NCBI RefSeq assembly: GCF_014191775.1
Contig: NZ_JACHXA010000002.1
Location: 434,001-498,000 of the forward strand
Length of the DNA stretch: 64,000 bases
Origin: Limibacillus halophilus
Lineage (GTDB): Bacteria; Pseudomonadota; Alphaproteobacteria; Kiloniellales; CECT-8803
Direction of reading: 5' to 3'
Part shown: in pieces, positions 16,781 to 26,782 of the stretch
Position numbering within the stretch: position 1 is the stretch's first letter
How the letters are laid out: the number at the start of each line of letters is the position of its first letter
Notes under the pieces: generated by a model
The model's input: only the letters and a program-made list of their open reading frames with translations
The model's database searches: none
Told to the model about the DNA's origin: nothing
Translations under genes and position numbers: made by a program

Positions 16781-18559
16781 ATGACGCAACAGATACTGCT
16801 GCTAGGCATCATAGCTGCGACTCTGCTCCTCTTCGCCTGGGGCCGCTGGCGATATGATCTTGTTGCGGTCGTAGCACTCATGGCCAGTGTCACGCTTGGA
16901 TTGGTGCCAGGAGAAGACGCCTTTTCCGGCTTTGGCCACCCGGCGGTAATAACGGTAGCCGCCATTTTGGTGATCTCCCACAGCCTCCAGAACTCAGGCG
17001 TGGTTGCCGGCATCGGCCGCATTCTAAATCCAGCGGGGCGCTACCCTGTCGGTCAGGTCTTTGTCTTGACCGGGACAACGATGCTGCTTTCGGCCTTCAT
17101 GAACAATGTCGGCGCTCTGGCTTTGATGTTGCCGGTCGCTATCAACGCGGCACATATCAGCGGACGCCCGCCCAGCCAGCTCCTGATGCCCATATCCTTC
17201 GGGTCACTTCTGGGTGGCACGCTAACGCTGATCGGCACACCACCCAATATCATCATAGCGGCGTACCGGGAGCGCGAAACCGGCGTGGCCTTCGGATTGT
17301 TTGACTTTTCACCGGTCGGCTTGGGAATTGCCGGGTTGGGCTTGCTTTACATCGCGTTCCTTGGGTGGCGATTGCTGCCGGGCCGGGAGAACGAAAGCGC
17401 CCCGGCAGCGGAGCGTTTTGAAATAGAAGACTACATCACGGAAGTACGGATTACCGAAGGTTCGACCCTGGCCGGGCGTCGACTTGTGGACTTGGAAACG
17501 ATGGCGCAATCCGACTTGGCGGTGGTGGCGCTGGAACGCCGTAAGGACCGGATGCTTGCCCCCTCGCCCTATCTACGTCTGCAAGTCGGTGATGTTTTGG
17601 TGCTGGAGACCGACCCCGCCACATTGAAACGCACAATGGAATCGGCGGGCCTGGAATTGATGGGTGCGCCGGAGTCGACTGCCAAATCGCTCCGCAGCGA
17701 CCGTGTCGGGCTGGTGGAAGTCGTGGTCACGCCAGGATCGCGTTTCGAGGGCCGTACCGTCCGCAACTTGCGTCTGCATACCAGCTACGGGCTCAACCTG
17801 CTCGGCGTCTCGAGGCGCGGCGAGCGCATCACCGACCGTTTGGGACAAGTACGCTTTCACGCCGGTGACGTGCTCCTGCTCCAAGGCGAGATCGAGGCCC
17901 TGTCGGCAACCTTTGCATTGCTGGGTGTCTTGCCTCTCGCACAGCGCGAGCTGCCGGTACGGCGGCCGGATGGACTCGCTTGGCGAAGCCTGGCGGTGTT
18001 CGCGGCCTCGATTGTCTTGCTTCTGACAGGATTGCTGCCGCCACAAGTTGCCTTCGTCCTGGCGGTCGTCGCCTTGGTGCTGCTCGGCGACATCACTTTG
18101 CGTGAAGTTTACGAAGCGATCGACTGGCCGATCGTCGTCTTGCTGGGAGCAATGATCCCCGTTGGGCTAGCCATGGAGACCAGTGGTGCCGCAGCCAGCA
18201 TCACCGCGCCCATTCTTGCCCTACAGGATAGTGCGCCAATTTGGTTGATCCTGATGTTGCTGATGGCAGTCACGATGTTGATGACCGACATCATGAACAA
18301 TGCCGCCACTGCCGTTCTGATGGCCCCCATCGCAATCACTTTGGCGAGCGGCCTAGGGGTCAGCGCCGACCCCCTTCTAATGACCGTGGCCGTTGGTGCC
18401 TCTTCAACCTACCTGACGCCAATCGGGCACCAATCCAATCTGCTTGTCATGGGCCCGGGCGGCTATCGCTTCAGCGACTACTGGCGCATGGGTCTGTTGC
18501 TTGACTTGCTGATTCTGGTGGTCTCAGTGCCCTTGATCCTGCTGGTCTGGCCGCTGTAG
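16781..18559 (+). CDS. SLC13-family permease with two TrkA-C (RCK_C) domains
   Basis: This 592-residue inner-membrane transporter has a repeated membrane part. The first half has about five or six helices with FMNNVGALALMLPVAI and the binding-site motif GGTLTLIGTPPNIII. Two soluble RCK_C domains follow at about 205-290 and 295-375 (each with a GSTLAGRRL or GSRFEGRTV start and VGDVLVLE or AGDVLLLQ core). The second half has TDIMNNAATAVLMAPIAI and a degenerate second signature, STYLTPIGHQSN. The two SNT/TPPN-like loops are those of sodium- or proton-coupled anion carriers of the DASS group. RCK_C-containing members move sulfate or other anions; the substrate cannot be read from sequence. Confidence 0.88.
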   Translation: MTQQILLLGIIAATLLLFAWGRWRYDLVAVVALMASVTLGLVPGEDAFSGFGHPAVITVAAILVISHSLQNSGVVAGIGRILNPAGRYPVGQVFVLTGTTMLLSAFMNNVGALALMLPVAINAAHISGRPPSQLLMPISFGSLLGGTLTLIGTPPNIIIAAYRERETGVAFGLFDFSPVGLGIAGLGLLYIAFLGWRLLPGRENESAPAAERFEIEDYITEVRITEGSTLAGRRLVDLETMAQSDLAVVALERRKDRMLAPSPYLRLQVGDVLVLETDPATLKRTMESAGLELMGAPESTAKSLRSDRVGLVEVVVTPGSRFEGRTVRNLRLHTSYGLNLLGVSRRGERITDRLGQVRFHAGDVLLLQGEIEALSATFALLGVLPLAQRELPVRRPDGLAWRSLAVFAASIVLLLTGLLPPQVAFVLAVVALVLLGDITLREVYEAIDWPIVVLLGAMIPVGLAMETSGAAASITAPILALQDSAPIWLILMLLMAVTMLMTDIMNNAATAVLMAPIAITLASGLGVSADPLLMTVAVGASSTYLTPIGHQSNLLVMGPGGYRFSDYWRMGLLLDLLILVVSVPLILLVWPL

Positions 18560-18573
18560 CACCAGCGCCCGGC

Positions 18574-19047
18574 TTAGACCGTACGGCAGCGAAACATGTG
18601 CGTGATGTTATAGGTCATCACCGTCTCGCCATGCTGATTATCGACCCTATACTTCATGACCACGATGCCGCGGTCGGGTTTGCTCCGGCTCGCACGCTGT
18701 TCAACGACCTCCGCGGTGAGACCGAGTGTATCGCCGGGCCGAACCGGCCTCAGCCAACGCAGTTCGTCCATGCCGGGTGAACCCATTGAGCAGTGGTTGA
18801 TCACATTGGCCTGGTAAAACATCCGAAAGGCGACCAGCAGGGTCTGAAACCCACTGGCGATCAGGCCGCCATAGGGGTTATCCAGGCACGTCGTATCGAT
18901 GTGGAAAGGTTGCGGGTCGTAGGTGAAGGCAAAATCCAGAATCTGAGCCTCGCTCAGGCTGCAACGCGGCGCTGTGAAACTGCGCCCCGGCGTGAAATCT
19001 TCGAAGTAGAGTGCGGTCATCGATTTTACGTCCTCCGAGCCTGTCAT
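18574..19047 (-). CDS. MaoC-like hot-dog dehydratase
   Basis: The 157-residue protein has the single hot-dog fold of MaoC/R-specific enoyl-CoA hydratases. YFEDFTPGRSF lies near the start, then the dehydratase signature DPQPFHIDTTC with the catalytic aspartate and histidine, then YGGLIASGF. The substrate is probably an enoyl-CoA thioester, with hydration or dehydration as reaction. It overlaps the phzF stop by one base (TGATG), so the two are translationally coupled. The internal start at MTALYFEDF is possible. It converges on the transporter gene 14 bases away. Confidence 0.85.
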   Translation of the reverse strand: MTGSEDVKSMTALYFEDFTPGRSFTAPRCSLSEAQILDFAFTYDPQPFHIDTTCLDNPYGGLIASGFQTLLVAFRMFYQANVINHCSMGSPGMDELRWLRPVRPGDTLGLTAEVVEQRASRSKPDRGIVVMKYRVDNQHGETVMTYNITHMFRCRTV

Positions 19048-19880
19048 CAGTCCGACAAATGGATCTTGCCGGTCATGTAGAGCGCGGCTTTGCCGGTCAG
19101 CAGCACACGGTCACCCGACAGGACACAAGCAAGCGTGCCGCCGCGCTTCGATATCTGTCGCGCCACCAAACGGGATTTACCCAACTCTTGCGCCCAGTAA
19201 GGCACAAGCACACAGTGCGCGGAGCCCGTAACCGGATCTTCGTCGATGCCCGCATGCGGCGCGAAATATCGCGATACGAAATCGCAGTGCACCGCGCTCG
19301 ACGGATCAACGCCCGACGCGGTCACGATCAAGCCGTCACTTGCAAAGCCAGCGACCTGGCGGAAATCAGGGGCCACCGCCGCCACCGCAGCGGGGTCGGC
19401 AAGAACAGCCATCAACTTACCCGTGCCGTTCAGCGCCTGTAAGACGGCCAGCGGGGCGCTGCCCAGGGCCTGCTCCACCTGCTGACGCCGTTCAGCGCTC
19501 GCGGGCAACGGTGGCCGACTTGGAAAGTCGAGCGTCAGGTTGTCACCCTCCAATGTGACAAGCAATTCACCGGCAAGCGTATCGAATGCTATCCGCTTAG
19601 CGTCACGATCGAGGAAACGGCCGATGACATAGGCGCTGGCAAGGGTTGCGTGGCCGCAAAGATCCACCTCGTGGGCTGGCGTAAACCAACGCAGGGCATA
19701 CCGGCCGGTTTCCTGGCGCACGAAATAAGCCGTTTCGGAGAGGTTGTTCTCTGCCGCGATAGCCAGCATCTGCTCGTCGCTCAACCAATGTTTCAAAGGC
19801 ACGACAGCGGCTGGATTACCTGAAAAACTGCGCTCGGCGAAAGCGTCTATCTGGTAGAGATCAAGCTGCCTTTCCGCCAT
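19047..19880 (-). CDS. PhzF-family isomerase/epimerase
   Basis: This 277-residue protein has the two-domain PhzF fold. Early motifs are QIDAFAERSFSGNPAAVV, the catalytic glutamate in AAENNLSETAYFV, and RWFTPAHEVDLCGHATLA. The second-half motif is DEDPVTGSAHC, followed by QISKRGGTL. PhzF enzymes catalyse proton shifts on small dihydro-aromatic or amino acid-like substrates. No phenazine genes are nearby, so phenazine synthesis is not implied. It is coupled to the MaoC-like gene and lies 11 bases after thiD. Confidence 0.9.
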   Translation of the reverse strand: MAERQLDLYQIDAFAERSFSGNPAAVVPLKHWLSDEQMLAIAAENNLSETAYFVRQETGRYALRWFTPAHEVDLCGHATLASAYVIGRFLDRDAKRIAFDTLAGELLVTLEGDNLTLDFPSRPPLPASAERRQQVEQALGSAPLAVLQALNGTGKLMAVLADPAAVAAVAPDFRQVAGFASDGLIVTASGVDPSSAVHCDFVSRYFAPHAGIDEDPVTGSAHCVLVPYWAQELGKSRLVARQISKRGGTLACVLSGDRVLLTGKAALYMTGKIHLSD

Positions 19881-19891
19881 GACACTGCTCC

Positions 19892-20701
19892 CTAGAGATC
19901 ATCCGGTCTAACGGTGACACAATGATTGACCGGCCCGCTGCCACGTCCCAGCCCAGGCGCACTGGCCAGGGCTGCACGCAGATATCGCCGTCCGCGGGCC
20001 ACCGCGTCGGACAGGGTCATACCCTGCGCCAGACCCGTTGCTATCGCCGAGGCCAAGGTACAGCCGGTTCCATGATTCTCCTGCGTGTCGATCCGGCTGT
20101 CCGTAAAGCGTTCCACACCTGATCGGGTTACAAGTACGTCGGTCAGAACGTCGCCTTTCATGTGACCGCCTTTGACCAGTACCGCCGCCGCGCCCATGGC
20201 ATGCAACTGCAGACCGGCGCGCTCCATTGCATCCGGATCACCGATGGAAAGCCCGGTCAATGCTTCGGCTTCTGGAATGTTCGGTGTGATGAGCGCCGCC
20301 AGCGGCAGCATCCGTGCTGCCAGGGTCGCAACCGCGGAATCCGCCAGCAATGAGGCACCGCTTTGGGCAATCATCACCGGATCGACAACGAGCGGAATAC
20401 CGGCGCCTGCCGTCTCCAGGACTTCAGCGACCGCTTCTATGGTCGCCACATCATGCAGCATGCCGGTCTTGATGACATCGGCGCCGATATCTTCCAGTAC
20501 AACCTGCATCTGCTGCTGGATGAAGGTCGGCGAGATAGCTTCAACACCGAAAACACCCTGGGTATTCTGAGCCGTCAAAGCCGTTATGGCTGTCGCCGCA
20601 AATCCACCCAGCGCCGTCACAGTCTTGATATCGGCCTGTATGCCCGCGCCACCGCCCGAGTCCGACCCTGCTACGATCAGGACGCGTCCATTACAGTGCA
20701 T
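19892..20701 (-). CDS. thiD: Hydroxymethylpyrimidine / phosphomethylpyrimidine kinase
   Basis: The 269-residue ribokinase-family enzyme phosphorylates HMP and then HMP-phosphate to give the pyrimidine half of thiamin. Visible are the N-terminal AGSDSGGGAGIQADIKT substrate loop, VVDPVMIAQSGASLL, LTPNIPEAEALTG (here ITPN) and the ATP/anion-hole motif NHGTGCTLASAIATGLAQG with the catalytic cysteine region. Length fits the family. It lies nine bases after glmM. Confidence 0.95.
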   Translation of the reverse strand: MHCNGRVLIVAGSDSGGGAGIQADIKTVTALGGFAATAITALTAQNTQGVFGVEAISPTFIQQQMQVVLEDIGADVIKTGMLHDVATIEAVAEVLETAGAGIPLVVDPVMIAQSGASLLADSAVATLAARMLPLAALITPNIPEAEALTGLSIGDPDAMERAGLQLHAMGAAAVLVKGGHMKGDVLTDVLVTRSGVERFTDSRIDTQENHGTGCTLASAIATGLAQGMTLSDAVARGRRYLRAALASAPGLGRGSGPVNHCVTVRPDDL

Positions 20702-20710
20702 GTTATCTCT

Positions 20711-22069
20711 TTATCCCTTGCTAACGCCTGCAGCGGCAATCATCTCGGAAAGCCCGATCACAACCTTTTCCACACTAATCATGTCATCGCCTTCGGCCAT
20801 GACGCGGATCACCGGTTCGGTGCCCGAGGGACGGATCACCAAACGTCCGGTTTTTCCCAAGCTCGCCTCGGCCTCTGCAATCGCAGCCTTCACTGACGGG
20901 GCATTCAAGACGGAACGGTCCACGACTCTGACCGAACGAAGGAGTTGAGGCAAAGGCTCGAAAACATGCACAACCTCGCTGGCCGGTCGTTGCCGTTCGA
21001 CCAGGGCAGCCAGAACTTGCAGCGCCGCGATCAGACCGTCGCCGGTCGTCGTGTAGTCGGTCATAACGATATGGCCCGACTGCTCGCCGCCCAGATTAAA
21101 ACCGCCGCCGCGCATACGCTCCACGACATAGCGATCACCCACGGGCGTGCGCTCCAGCGCGATACCTTCCGTTGCCAGGAAGCGCTCAAGACCCAGATTG
21201 GACATTACCGTCGCCACAACGGCACTGCCACGCAATCGCTGCTGGCGCTGCCATAGGGCTGCGATCAAGCCCATCACCTGATCGCCATCGATCACCTGAC
21301 CGCGTTCGTCCACCAGAATCACCCGGTCCGCATCGCCATCCAACGCGACGCCAAGGTCGGCCTTTTCGGCAACCACCCGTTCTGCCAGGGCTTGCGGCGC
21401 AGTCGCACCACATCCGGCATTGATGTTGATGCCATCCGGTGTCACACCGATTGCCACCACTTCTGCGCCCAATTCGTAGAAGACGCGCGGCGCTACGGCG
21501 TAAGCGGCACCATGAGCGCAATCGACGACGACCTTGAGGCCCTGGAGAGTCATCTGACGCGGAAAGGATTGTTTGACGAACTCGATGTAACGGCCTCTGG
21601 CGTCATCCAACCGACGGGCACGCCCTAGGTCTTCCGCCGGAACGCGCAGGTCGGCTGTGCCCTGCGCGATGCGGTTTTCTATGGCGCTCTCCTCGGCATC
21701 GGACAACTTGAAGCCATCGGGACCGAAGAACTTGATCCCGTTATCGGCGAAGGGGTTGTGGGAGGCAGAGATCACAACGCCCAGGTCCGCGCGCAGCGTG
21801 CGTGTCAGCATACCCACCGCTGGCGTCGGCACTGGACCCAACAGCACAACGTCCATACCCACAGAGATGAACCCCGCGGTCAGCGCTGGTTCGAGCATGT
21901 AGCCGGATAGACGCGTATCCTTGCCGATCACCGCCAGCGCGTGTCTTTCACGCCGAAACCGCGAGCCTGTTGCCATGGCAAGGGAAAGCGCCATCTCGGC
22001 GGTCACCGGCTCGCTGTTGGCGCGCCCTCGCACTCCGTCGGTTCCAAAAAGATTTCGCGTCTTGGTCAT
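20711..22069 (-). CDS. glmM: Phosphoglucosamine mutase
   Basis: The 452-residue enzyme converts glucosamine-6-phosphate to glucosamine-1-phosphate, feeding UDP-GlcNAc for peptidoglycan and lipid A. Four phosphohexomutase domains are seen: [11 protein letters not shown] at the N-terminus, the phosphoserine loop [14 protein letters not shown], the metal loop [14 protein letters not shown], the sugar loop GGEQSGHIV and the phosphate-binding [15 protein letters not shown]. The length matches the family. It follows folP by about 100 bases, the common ftsH-folP-glmM order. Confidence 0.97.
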   Translation of the reverse strand: MTKTRNLFGTDGVRGRANSEPVTAEMALSLAMATGSRFRRERHALAVIGKDTRLSGYMLEPALTAGFISVGMDVVLLGPVPTPAVGMLTRTLRADLGVVISASHNPFADNGIKFFGPDGFKLSDAEESAIENRIAQGTADLRVPAEDLGRARRLDDARGRYIEFVKQSFPRQMTLQGLKVVVDCAHGAAYAVAPRVFYELGAEVVAIGVTPDGININAGCGATAPQALAERVVAEKADLGVALDGDADRVILVDERGQVIDGDQVMGLIAALWQRQQRLRGSAVVATVMSNLGLERFLATEGIALERTPVGDRYVVERMRGGGFNLGGEQSGHIVMTDYTTTGDGLIAALQVLAALVERQRPASEVVHVFEPLPQLLRSVRVVDRSVLNAPSVKAAIAEAEASLGKTGRLVIRPSGTEPVIRVMAEGDDMISVEKVVIGLSEMIAAAGVSKG

Positions 22070-22173
22070 CGTCCGCCCTATGGACCCGTCATCCGGAAAA
22101 GCTCAATCGACAAGAGATTGAATGAAGCCCTATAGCAGCAATAAGGCCACTGCAAGGCAAGCCCGGATCGCGA

Positions 22174-23283
22174 TTAAGAGCTAGGCGCAGATGCAATGGC
22201 TTGCTGAAGGGTCAAAGCCTGGCGGGTTTGAGCCACATCATGCACCCGAACCATCTGCACGGCGCGCTCCACCCCAGCAAGAGCACAGGCCAGCGACCCG
22301 GCCAAGCGGTCCTTGGGTGCTTCGTCACGACTCAAACCGCCGATGAAGCGCTTCCGACTAGCACCCAACAGCACGGCACAACCTGTGCCGTGAAAAGCCG
22401 CCAGCCGGTCAAGTAACGTCAAGTTATGGCCCACCGTCTTGCCAAAACCGATACCCGGGTCTACGGCGATTTTATCCTTGCTGATTCCGGCTGCCTCGCA
22501 GGCCGCCACCCGCTGGCAGAGATAATCGAAGACCTCGGCCGTTACATCGTCGTACCGCGGATCTTTCTGCATGGTTTCAGGCTTACCCTGAATGTGCATC
22601 AGAATGACCGGCAGAGCCAGCTCCGCCGCAACAGAAAGACTGTCCGGGTCGTAGCTCAATGCAGTAACGTCGTTGATAATACTTGCCCCAGCCGCAGCCG
22701 CCTCGCGCATGACCATAGCCCGGCGGGTGTCGATGGACACCGCTGCCCCCCGTTCAGCTAAGCCGCGCACGACAGGCAGTACCCGACGCAACTCTTCCTC
22801 GACGGAAACCGGGGCCGCACCGGGCCGCGTCGACTCACCGCCGATATCCAGTATATCCGCGCCGGCCTCCAGCATCGCCAAGCCAGCCTCGATCGCCACG
22901 CCGCCATCATAGCGATCACCGCCATCGGAAAAGCTATCCGGCGTCACATTGATGATACCCATGATCTTCGGGCGACCGAGGTCGAGATCCGCAAAAGCTG
23001 CACGCGGTTGGGTCAGGTTCCGCAGCAACGCCGCGATGGTATCCTTCTCCAACGGACACTGCAGCGTGGCCCAAGCAAGCAATTCATCCGTTGGCAGGAT
23101 GGCGCGCGCAATCTCTGCTTTGCCCTGGCGCACCGTGACCTCGCAATGGGTAAACGCCATCGGACCACCGACCAGCGGTAGGGCGCCGGCGCGTTGGTGG
23201 TCGCCCCTGGCCAGACCAAGCGGCAGCAGTAGAACTGTTCGCGCAAGCGTTGCGCCCCCCGATCGTTCAGTCATCTCCCCCAC
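22174..23283 (-). CDS. folP: Dihydropteroate synthase with N-terminal extension
   Basis: The enzyme joins p-aminobenzoate to dihydropterin pyrophosphate in folate synthesis and is the sulfonamide target. The TIM-barrel part starts at about residue 105 with IMGIINVTPDSFSDGG. It continues with DIGGESTRPGA, SIDTRRAMVMREA, INDVTAL, ILMHIQGKPETMQ, DPGIGFGKTVGHNL and GASRKRFIG. The whole protein has 369 residues against about 280 for a standalone enzyme. The first 100 residues form an extra domain that I do not recognise; such an extension is seen in related organisms. The GTG at 23283 has GGGGAGG eight bases upstream. Confidence 0.92.
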   Translation of the reverse strand: MGEMTERSGGATLARTVLLLPLGLARGDHQRAGALPLVGGPMAFTHCEVTVRQGKAEIARAILPTDELLAWATLQCPLEKDTIAALLRNLTQPRAAFADLDLGRPKIMGIINVTPDSFSDGGDRYDGGVAIEAGLAMLEAGADILDIGGESTRPGAAPVSVEEELRRVLPVVRGLAERGAAVSIDTRRAMVMREAAAAGASIINDVTALSYDPDSLSVAAELALPVILMHIQGKPETMQKDPRYDDVTAEVFDYLCQRVAACEAAGISKDKIAVDPGIGFGKTVGHNLTLLDRLAAFHGTGCAVLLGASRKRFIGGLSRDEAPKDRLAGSLACALAGVERAVQMVRVHDVAQTRQALTLQQAIASAPSS

Positions 23284-23304
23284 CTAACAGGCCTCCCCGA
23301 AAGC

Positions 23305-23339
23305 AAAGAAGCGACTGACACACAATCAGTCGCTTCTTT
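23305..23339 (-). terminator. Terminator after ftsH
   Basis: A perfect 14-bp stem (23305-23318 with 23326-23339) with a 7-base loop is followed on the minus strand by GCTTTC. Because the arms end in AAAGAAG/CTTCTTT it is nearly symmetric and could act both ways. It separates ftsH from folP. Confidence 0.85.
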
Positions 23340-23386
23340 CACAAAACAATGCTCTTCAACACGCTCGAAACCGGTGGCCTTGTACG

Positions 23387-25333
23387 TCAGCTACCGGGCT
23401 GCGGCTCAGGCGAAAGCCCCCCGGGGGCGCCCTTGTCGCTACCCTTGGGATGGCCGCTGCTGGGAACCGAGGCGCGTCGCCCCGCACTGCCACCCGCGGC
23501 AGCATCGCCGGCACCTGGGTCCGACCGATCGATGGTCTCGCCCCGCAGGAGAGCCTGGACATCCGCCCCGGAAAGCGTTTCGAACTCCAGCAATCCCTTG
23601 GCGATCTTGTGCAGATCGTCGATGTGCTCCTTCAAGACTTCCGTCGCCTTGACTTCTGAGGTGTCGATGATACGGCGTATTTCTTCGTCGATCAGCTTGG
23701 CTGTCGCCTCTGAAATGTGTTGCGCGCGCGCCACCGAATGACCAAGGAAGACTTCCTCTTGATTGTCCTCGTAACGCAACGGACCGAGCTTCTCGCTCAT
23801 ACCCCATTCCGTTACCATGCGCCGCGCGAGATTGGTTGCTTGCTGAATATCGTTGCCCGCGCCCGTGGTAATGTTTGCATTGCCGTAGATCAGTTCTTCT
23901 GCGACACGACCGCCGAACATCATCGCGAGCTTGGCCATGATCTCGTTCTTCTTGAAGCCGTAGCGATCACGCTCAGGCAGATTCATGGTCACGCCCAGCG
24001 CCCGTCCGCGCGGTATGATGGTTACCTTATGCAGAGGATCGTTGCCCGGCACGAAGAGCCCGACCAACGCATGGCCCGCCTCGTGGTAGGCGGTCAGTTC
24101 CTTTTCGTCCTCGGTCATCACCATCGAGCGCCGCTCGGCCCCCATCAGAACCTTGTCTTTAGCGGATTCGAAATCCGACTGCGTCACCACGCGCTTACCG
24201 GAACGGGCGGCGATCAAAGCCGCCTCGTTTACCAGGTTAGCGAGGTCGGCGCCGGAGAAGCCCGGTGTACCCCGGGCCAGAACCCTGGCCTCGACATCTG
24301 GTGCAAGCGGGACCTTGCGCATGTGCACCCGCAAAATCTGCTCGCGGCCTAAAACATCGGGGTTGGGAACCACCACCTGACGGTCAAAGCGGCCCGGGCG
24401 CAGCAAGGCCGGGTCGAGAACATCGGGGCGGTTGGTCGCAGCGATCAGAATAACGCCCTCATTGGACTCAAAACCGTCCATTTCGACCAGCAGCTGGTTG
24501 AGGGTCTGTTCGCGCTCGTCATTGCCGCCGCCAAGGCCGGCGCCGCGATGACGGCCAACCGCATCGATCTCGTCGATGAAGATGATGCAGGGTGCATTTT
24601 TCTTACCCTGCTCGAACATGTCGCGGACGCGGCTTGCGCCAACACCCACAAACATCTCAACGAAATCGGAGCCCGAAATGGTGAAGAAAGGCACATTCGC
24701 CTCACCTGCGATGGCGCGGGCCAGAAGCGTCTTGCCAGTCCCCGGCGGGCCAACAAGCAGCACACCCTTGGGGATGCGCCCGCCCAACCGCTGGAACTTA
24801 TGCGGATCGCGCAAAAACTCGACGATCTCCTCCAGCTCCTGCTTGGCCTCCTCGATACCCGCCACATCCTCGAACGTGACACGGCCGGTTTTCTCGGTCA
24901 GCAGGCGCGCGCGTGACTTGCCAAAACCCATGGCTTTGCCACTGCCGGACTGCATCTGCCGCATGAAGAATATCCAAACGCCGATCAAAAGCAGCATCGG
25001 GAACCAAGAGACCAGGATCGAAAGCAGTGCATTGGGTTCTTCTTCCGGCGCTGCTTGAACCCGGACACCTGCCTGCATCAACTGATCGATGATCTGCGCG
25101 TCGTTGGGCGGCGAGTAAGTTTGGAAACTTGTCCCATCAGAAAGATGGCCAGATATCTTTTCGCCTTGGATCACGACATCGCGGACACCACTCGATGTCA
25201 CACGTTCAACGAAGTCGGAGTAGGCGAGTTGTTGCTGTACTCCACGAGGCCCACTTCCCTGAAACACGCTGAACAGCGCGAAGAGAAGTAAGATAACGAC
25301 AATCCATAGCGCTGCGTTGCGGCTGAAGTTCAC
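23387..25333 (-). CDS. ftsH: ATP-dependent zinc metalloprotease FtsH
   Basis: The 648-residue protein is anchored by two helices (about 7-25 and 103-123) flanking a periplasmic domain. The AAA domain has Walker [11 protein letters not shown], Walker [12 protein letters not shown], the pore loop around [15 protein letters not shown] and the second region of homology [20 protein letters not shown]. The zinc protease site HEAGH lies at about 415. It degrades membrane and regulatory proteins, including RpoH in other bacteria. The start is a GTG at 25333. The C-terminal 45 residues are Gly/Pro/Ser-rich tail. It lies 81 bases after tilS. Confidence 0.97.
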   Translation of the reverse strand: MNFSRNAALWIVVILLLFALFSVFQGSGPRGVQQQLAYSDFVERVTSSGVRDVVIQGEKISGHLSDGTSFQTYSPPNDAQIIDQLMQAGVRVQAAPEEEPNALLSILVSWFPMLLLIGVWIFFMRQMQSGSGKAMGFGKSRARLLTEKTGRVTFEDVAGIEEAKQELEEIVEFLRDPHKFQRLGGRIPKGVLLVGPPGTGKTLLARAIAGEANVPFFTISGSDFVEMFVGVGASRVRDMFEQGKKNAPCIIFIDEIDAVGRHRGAGLGGGNDEREQTLNQLLVEMDGFESNEGVILIAATNRPDVLDPALLRPGRFDRQVVVPNPDVLGREQILRVHMRKVPLAPDVEARVLARGTPGFSGADLANLVNEAALIAARSGKRVVTQSDFESAKDKVLMGAERRSMVMTEDEKELTAYHEAGHALVGLFVPGNDPLHKVTIIPRGRALGVTMNLPERDRYGFKKNEIMAKLAMMFGGRVAEELIYGNANITTGAGNDIQQATNLARRMVTEWGMSEKLGPLRYEDNQEEVFLGHSVARAQHISEATAKLIDEEIRRIIDTSEVKATEVLKEHIDDLHKIAKGLLEFETLSGADVQALLRGETIDRSDPGAGDAAAGGSAGRRASVPSSGHPKGSDKGAPGGLSPEPQPGS

Positions 25334-25414
25334 GTCTTTTCCGTCCTCTGCGGTACGTTGCCAAGTCTATCACGGATGGACATGGCGCGCCGCTTTCAAT
25401 TAATCCGTCCTAAG

Positions 25415-26782
25415 CTAGATAATGTGCCTTTCGTTCTGGACAACTGTAAAGCCTCCAGCAGAAAGTGGAAAAATTGGCCTAAAGCGGCATTTTACCGCTA
25501 AATCTTTCGGCCAATCGGGGCAGTACCAGCCTGTGAGCGGTACGGCAACCAATTTGTCACCCTGCCAAATCGCCGGAATTGCCAGGCGGGCCGGATGTGG
25601 TTTGGCTCGCAGGCTACTTTCGGCATTAGCAGCGCAAAGCCCCTTCCAGCCTTTGTTTCCAAGGGCTGCCGCGCGAAATCCCCGATCTCCCAGCCGTTCG
25701 CCATAACCGGCCTCGACGGAAACCGAGAGGAGAAATCTGCCGTCCCATAGAAATTGAGCCTCAACCATGGGCTGGGATGTCGTAAGAGCTAACTCGCGAA
25801 AGATCAACAAATCGTCAAGACGGCCTTCGATCAAACAACCGCCCAAGGTGCGACGAAATGACTTTCCAGCAGCAATCTCGGACAGCAATCCCTCAAGGGC
25901 GCGCCCACGCGGCGGGTAGACGGCGCCGCCGACCGTCATCAAGGCCCGTGCCAGCAGTGCCTTCGCATCGGTATCAGAACCTTGCTTTAATGCGCCGCGC
26001 TCAAGCAGCAAGCAGCCAAAGGGGTCCAGTCGCGCATGGCGCGCGAACCAGTTGGCCAACCGCCTTTCAGTCTGGTCTCTCACAAAGCCATGTCCGCGCG
26101 CACTGTCCGCCAACTCACCGACCCTGCCGGCAGCGTCTGTCTGCAATTCCTCGCGCAGGCGCACGCGGGTGAAGCGGCGATCCCTATTACTGGGATCTTC
26201 GATCCAGGCCAGCTCCCGATCAGACAAGAAGCACCTCAAATCTTGTGGATTGACCGCCAGCAAGGGCCTGACCAATCGCAAATCCGGCAGATCACGGATT
26301 GCAGGCATAGCACTCAGGCCGCTCTCCCCACTGCCTTTGCGCTGCCGCAGAATCAGCGTTTCGGCTTGGTCCAACGCGTGATGGCCCAGAAAAAGGTGCA
26401 AAACCGTATGTTCGCGGCACCATTCAAACATCAACCGGTAGCGAGCGTCCCGCGCTGCAGCCTGAATCCCGCTGGCCGGGCGGGGGCCGCTCCAGGTTAG
26501 GATTTCCTGCCTGATACCCAATCCGTCCAGCACTTTGCCGGTCGCCTCGGCTTCGGCTCGCGCGTTTTCCCGCAAACCATGATCCACGGTCAAAGCCGTT
26601 ACCATCCCGCCCAAAGAGACAACTTGCTCGTGAAGAAGAACCGTCAGCGCGAGAGAATCAGCGCCACCTGAACAGGCTACCGCGAAATGGGGGCTATTCT
26701 CGTAGGGGCCAAAGCGTTCCATCGCGAACTTGAAAGCCGCGACAGTACGTTGAGCACCGCCTGACAGCGCGCGTTCCTGCAT
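25415..26782 (-). CDS. tilS: tRNA(Ile)-lysidine synthetase
   Basis: The 455-residue N-type ATP pyrophosphatase attaches lysine to C34 of tRNA-Ile(CAU) so that it reads AUA. The PP-loop ACSGGADSLALTVLLHE lies near residue 35. Further motifs are VDHGLREN, HHALDQAETLILR and the central RPLLAVNPQDLR. The C-terminal part is less conserved. The start overlaps the cpoB stop (TAATG). The cpoB-tilS-ftsH order is conserved in alphaproteobacteria. Confidence 0.93.
   Translation of the reverse strand: MQERALSGGAQRTVAAFKFAMERFGPYENSPHFAVACSGGADSLALTVLLHEQVVSLGGMVTALTVDHGLRENARAEAEATGKVLDGLGIRQEILTWSGPRPASGIQAAARDARYRLMFEWCREHTVLHLFLGHHALDQAETLILRQRKGSGESGLSAMPAIRDLPDLRLVRPLLAVNPQDLRCFLSDRELAWIEDPSNRDRRFTRVRLREELQTDAAGRVGELADSARGHGFVRDQTERRLANWFARHARLDPFGCLLLERGALKQGSDTDAKALLARALMTVGGAVYPPRGRALEGLLSEIAAGKSFRRTLGGCLIEGRLDDLLIFRELALTTSQPMVEAQFLWDGRFLLSVSVEAGYGERLGDRGFRAAALGNKGWKGLCAANAESSLRAKPHPARLAIPAIWQGDKLVAVPLTGWYCPDWPKDLAVKCRFRPIFPLSAGGFTVVQNERHII

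Noticed and set aside
19047..19880. Phenazine biosynthesis
   Set aside because: Only a PhzF-family protein is present; no other phz gene is nearby and the family is functionally broad.
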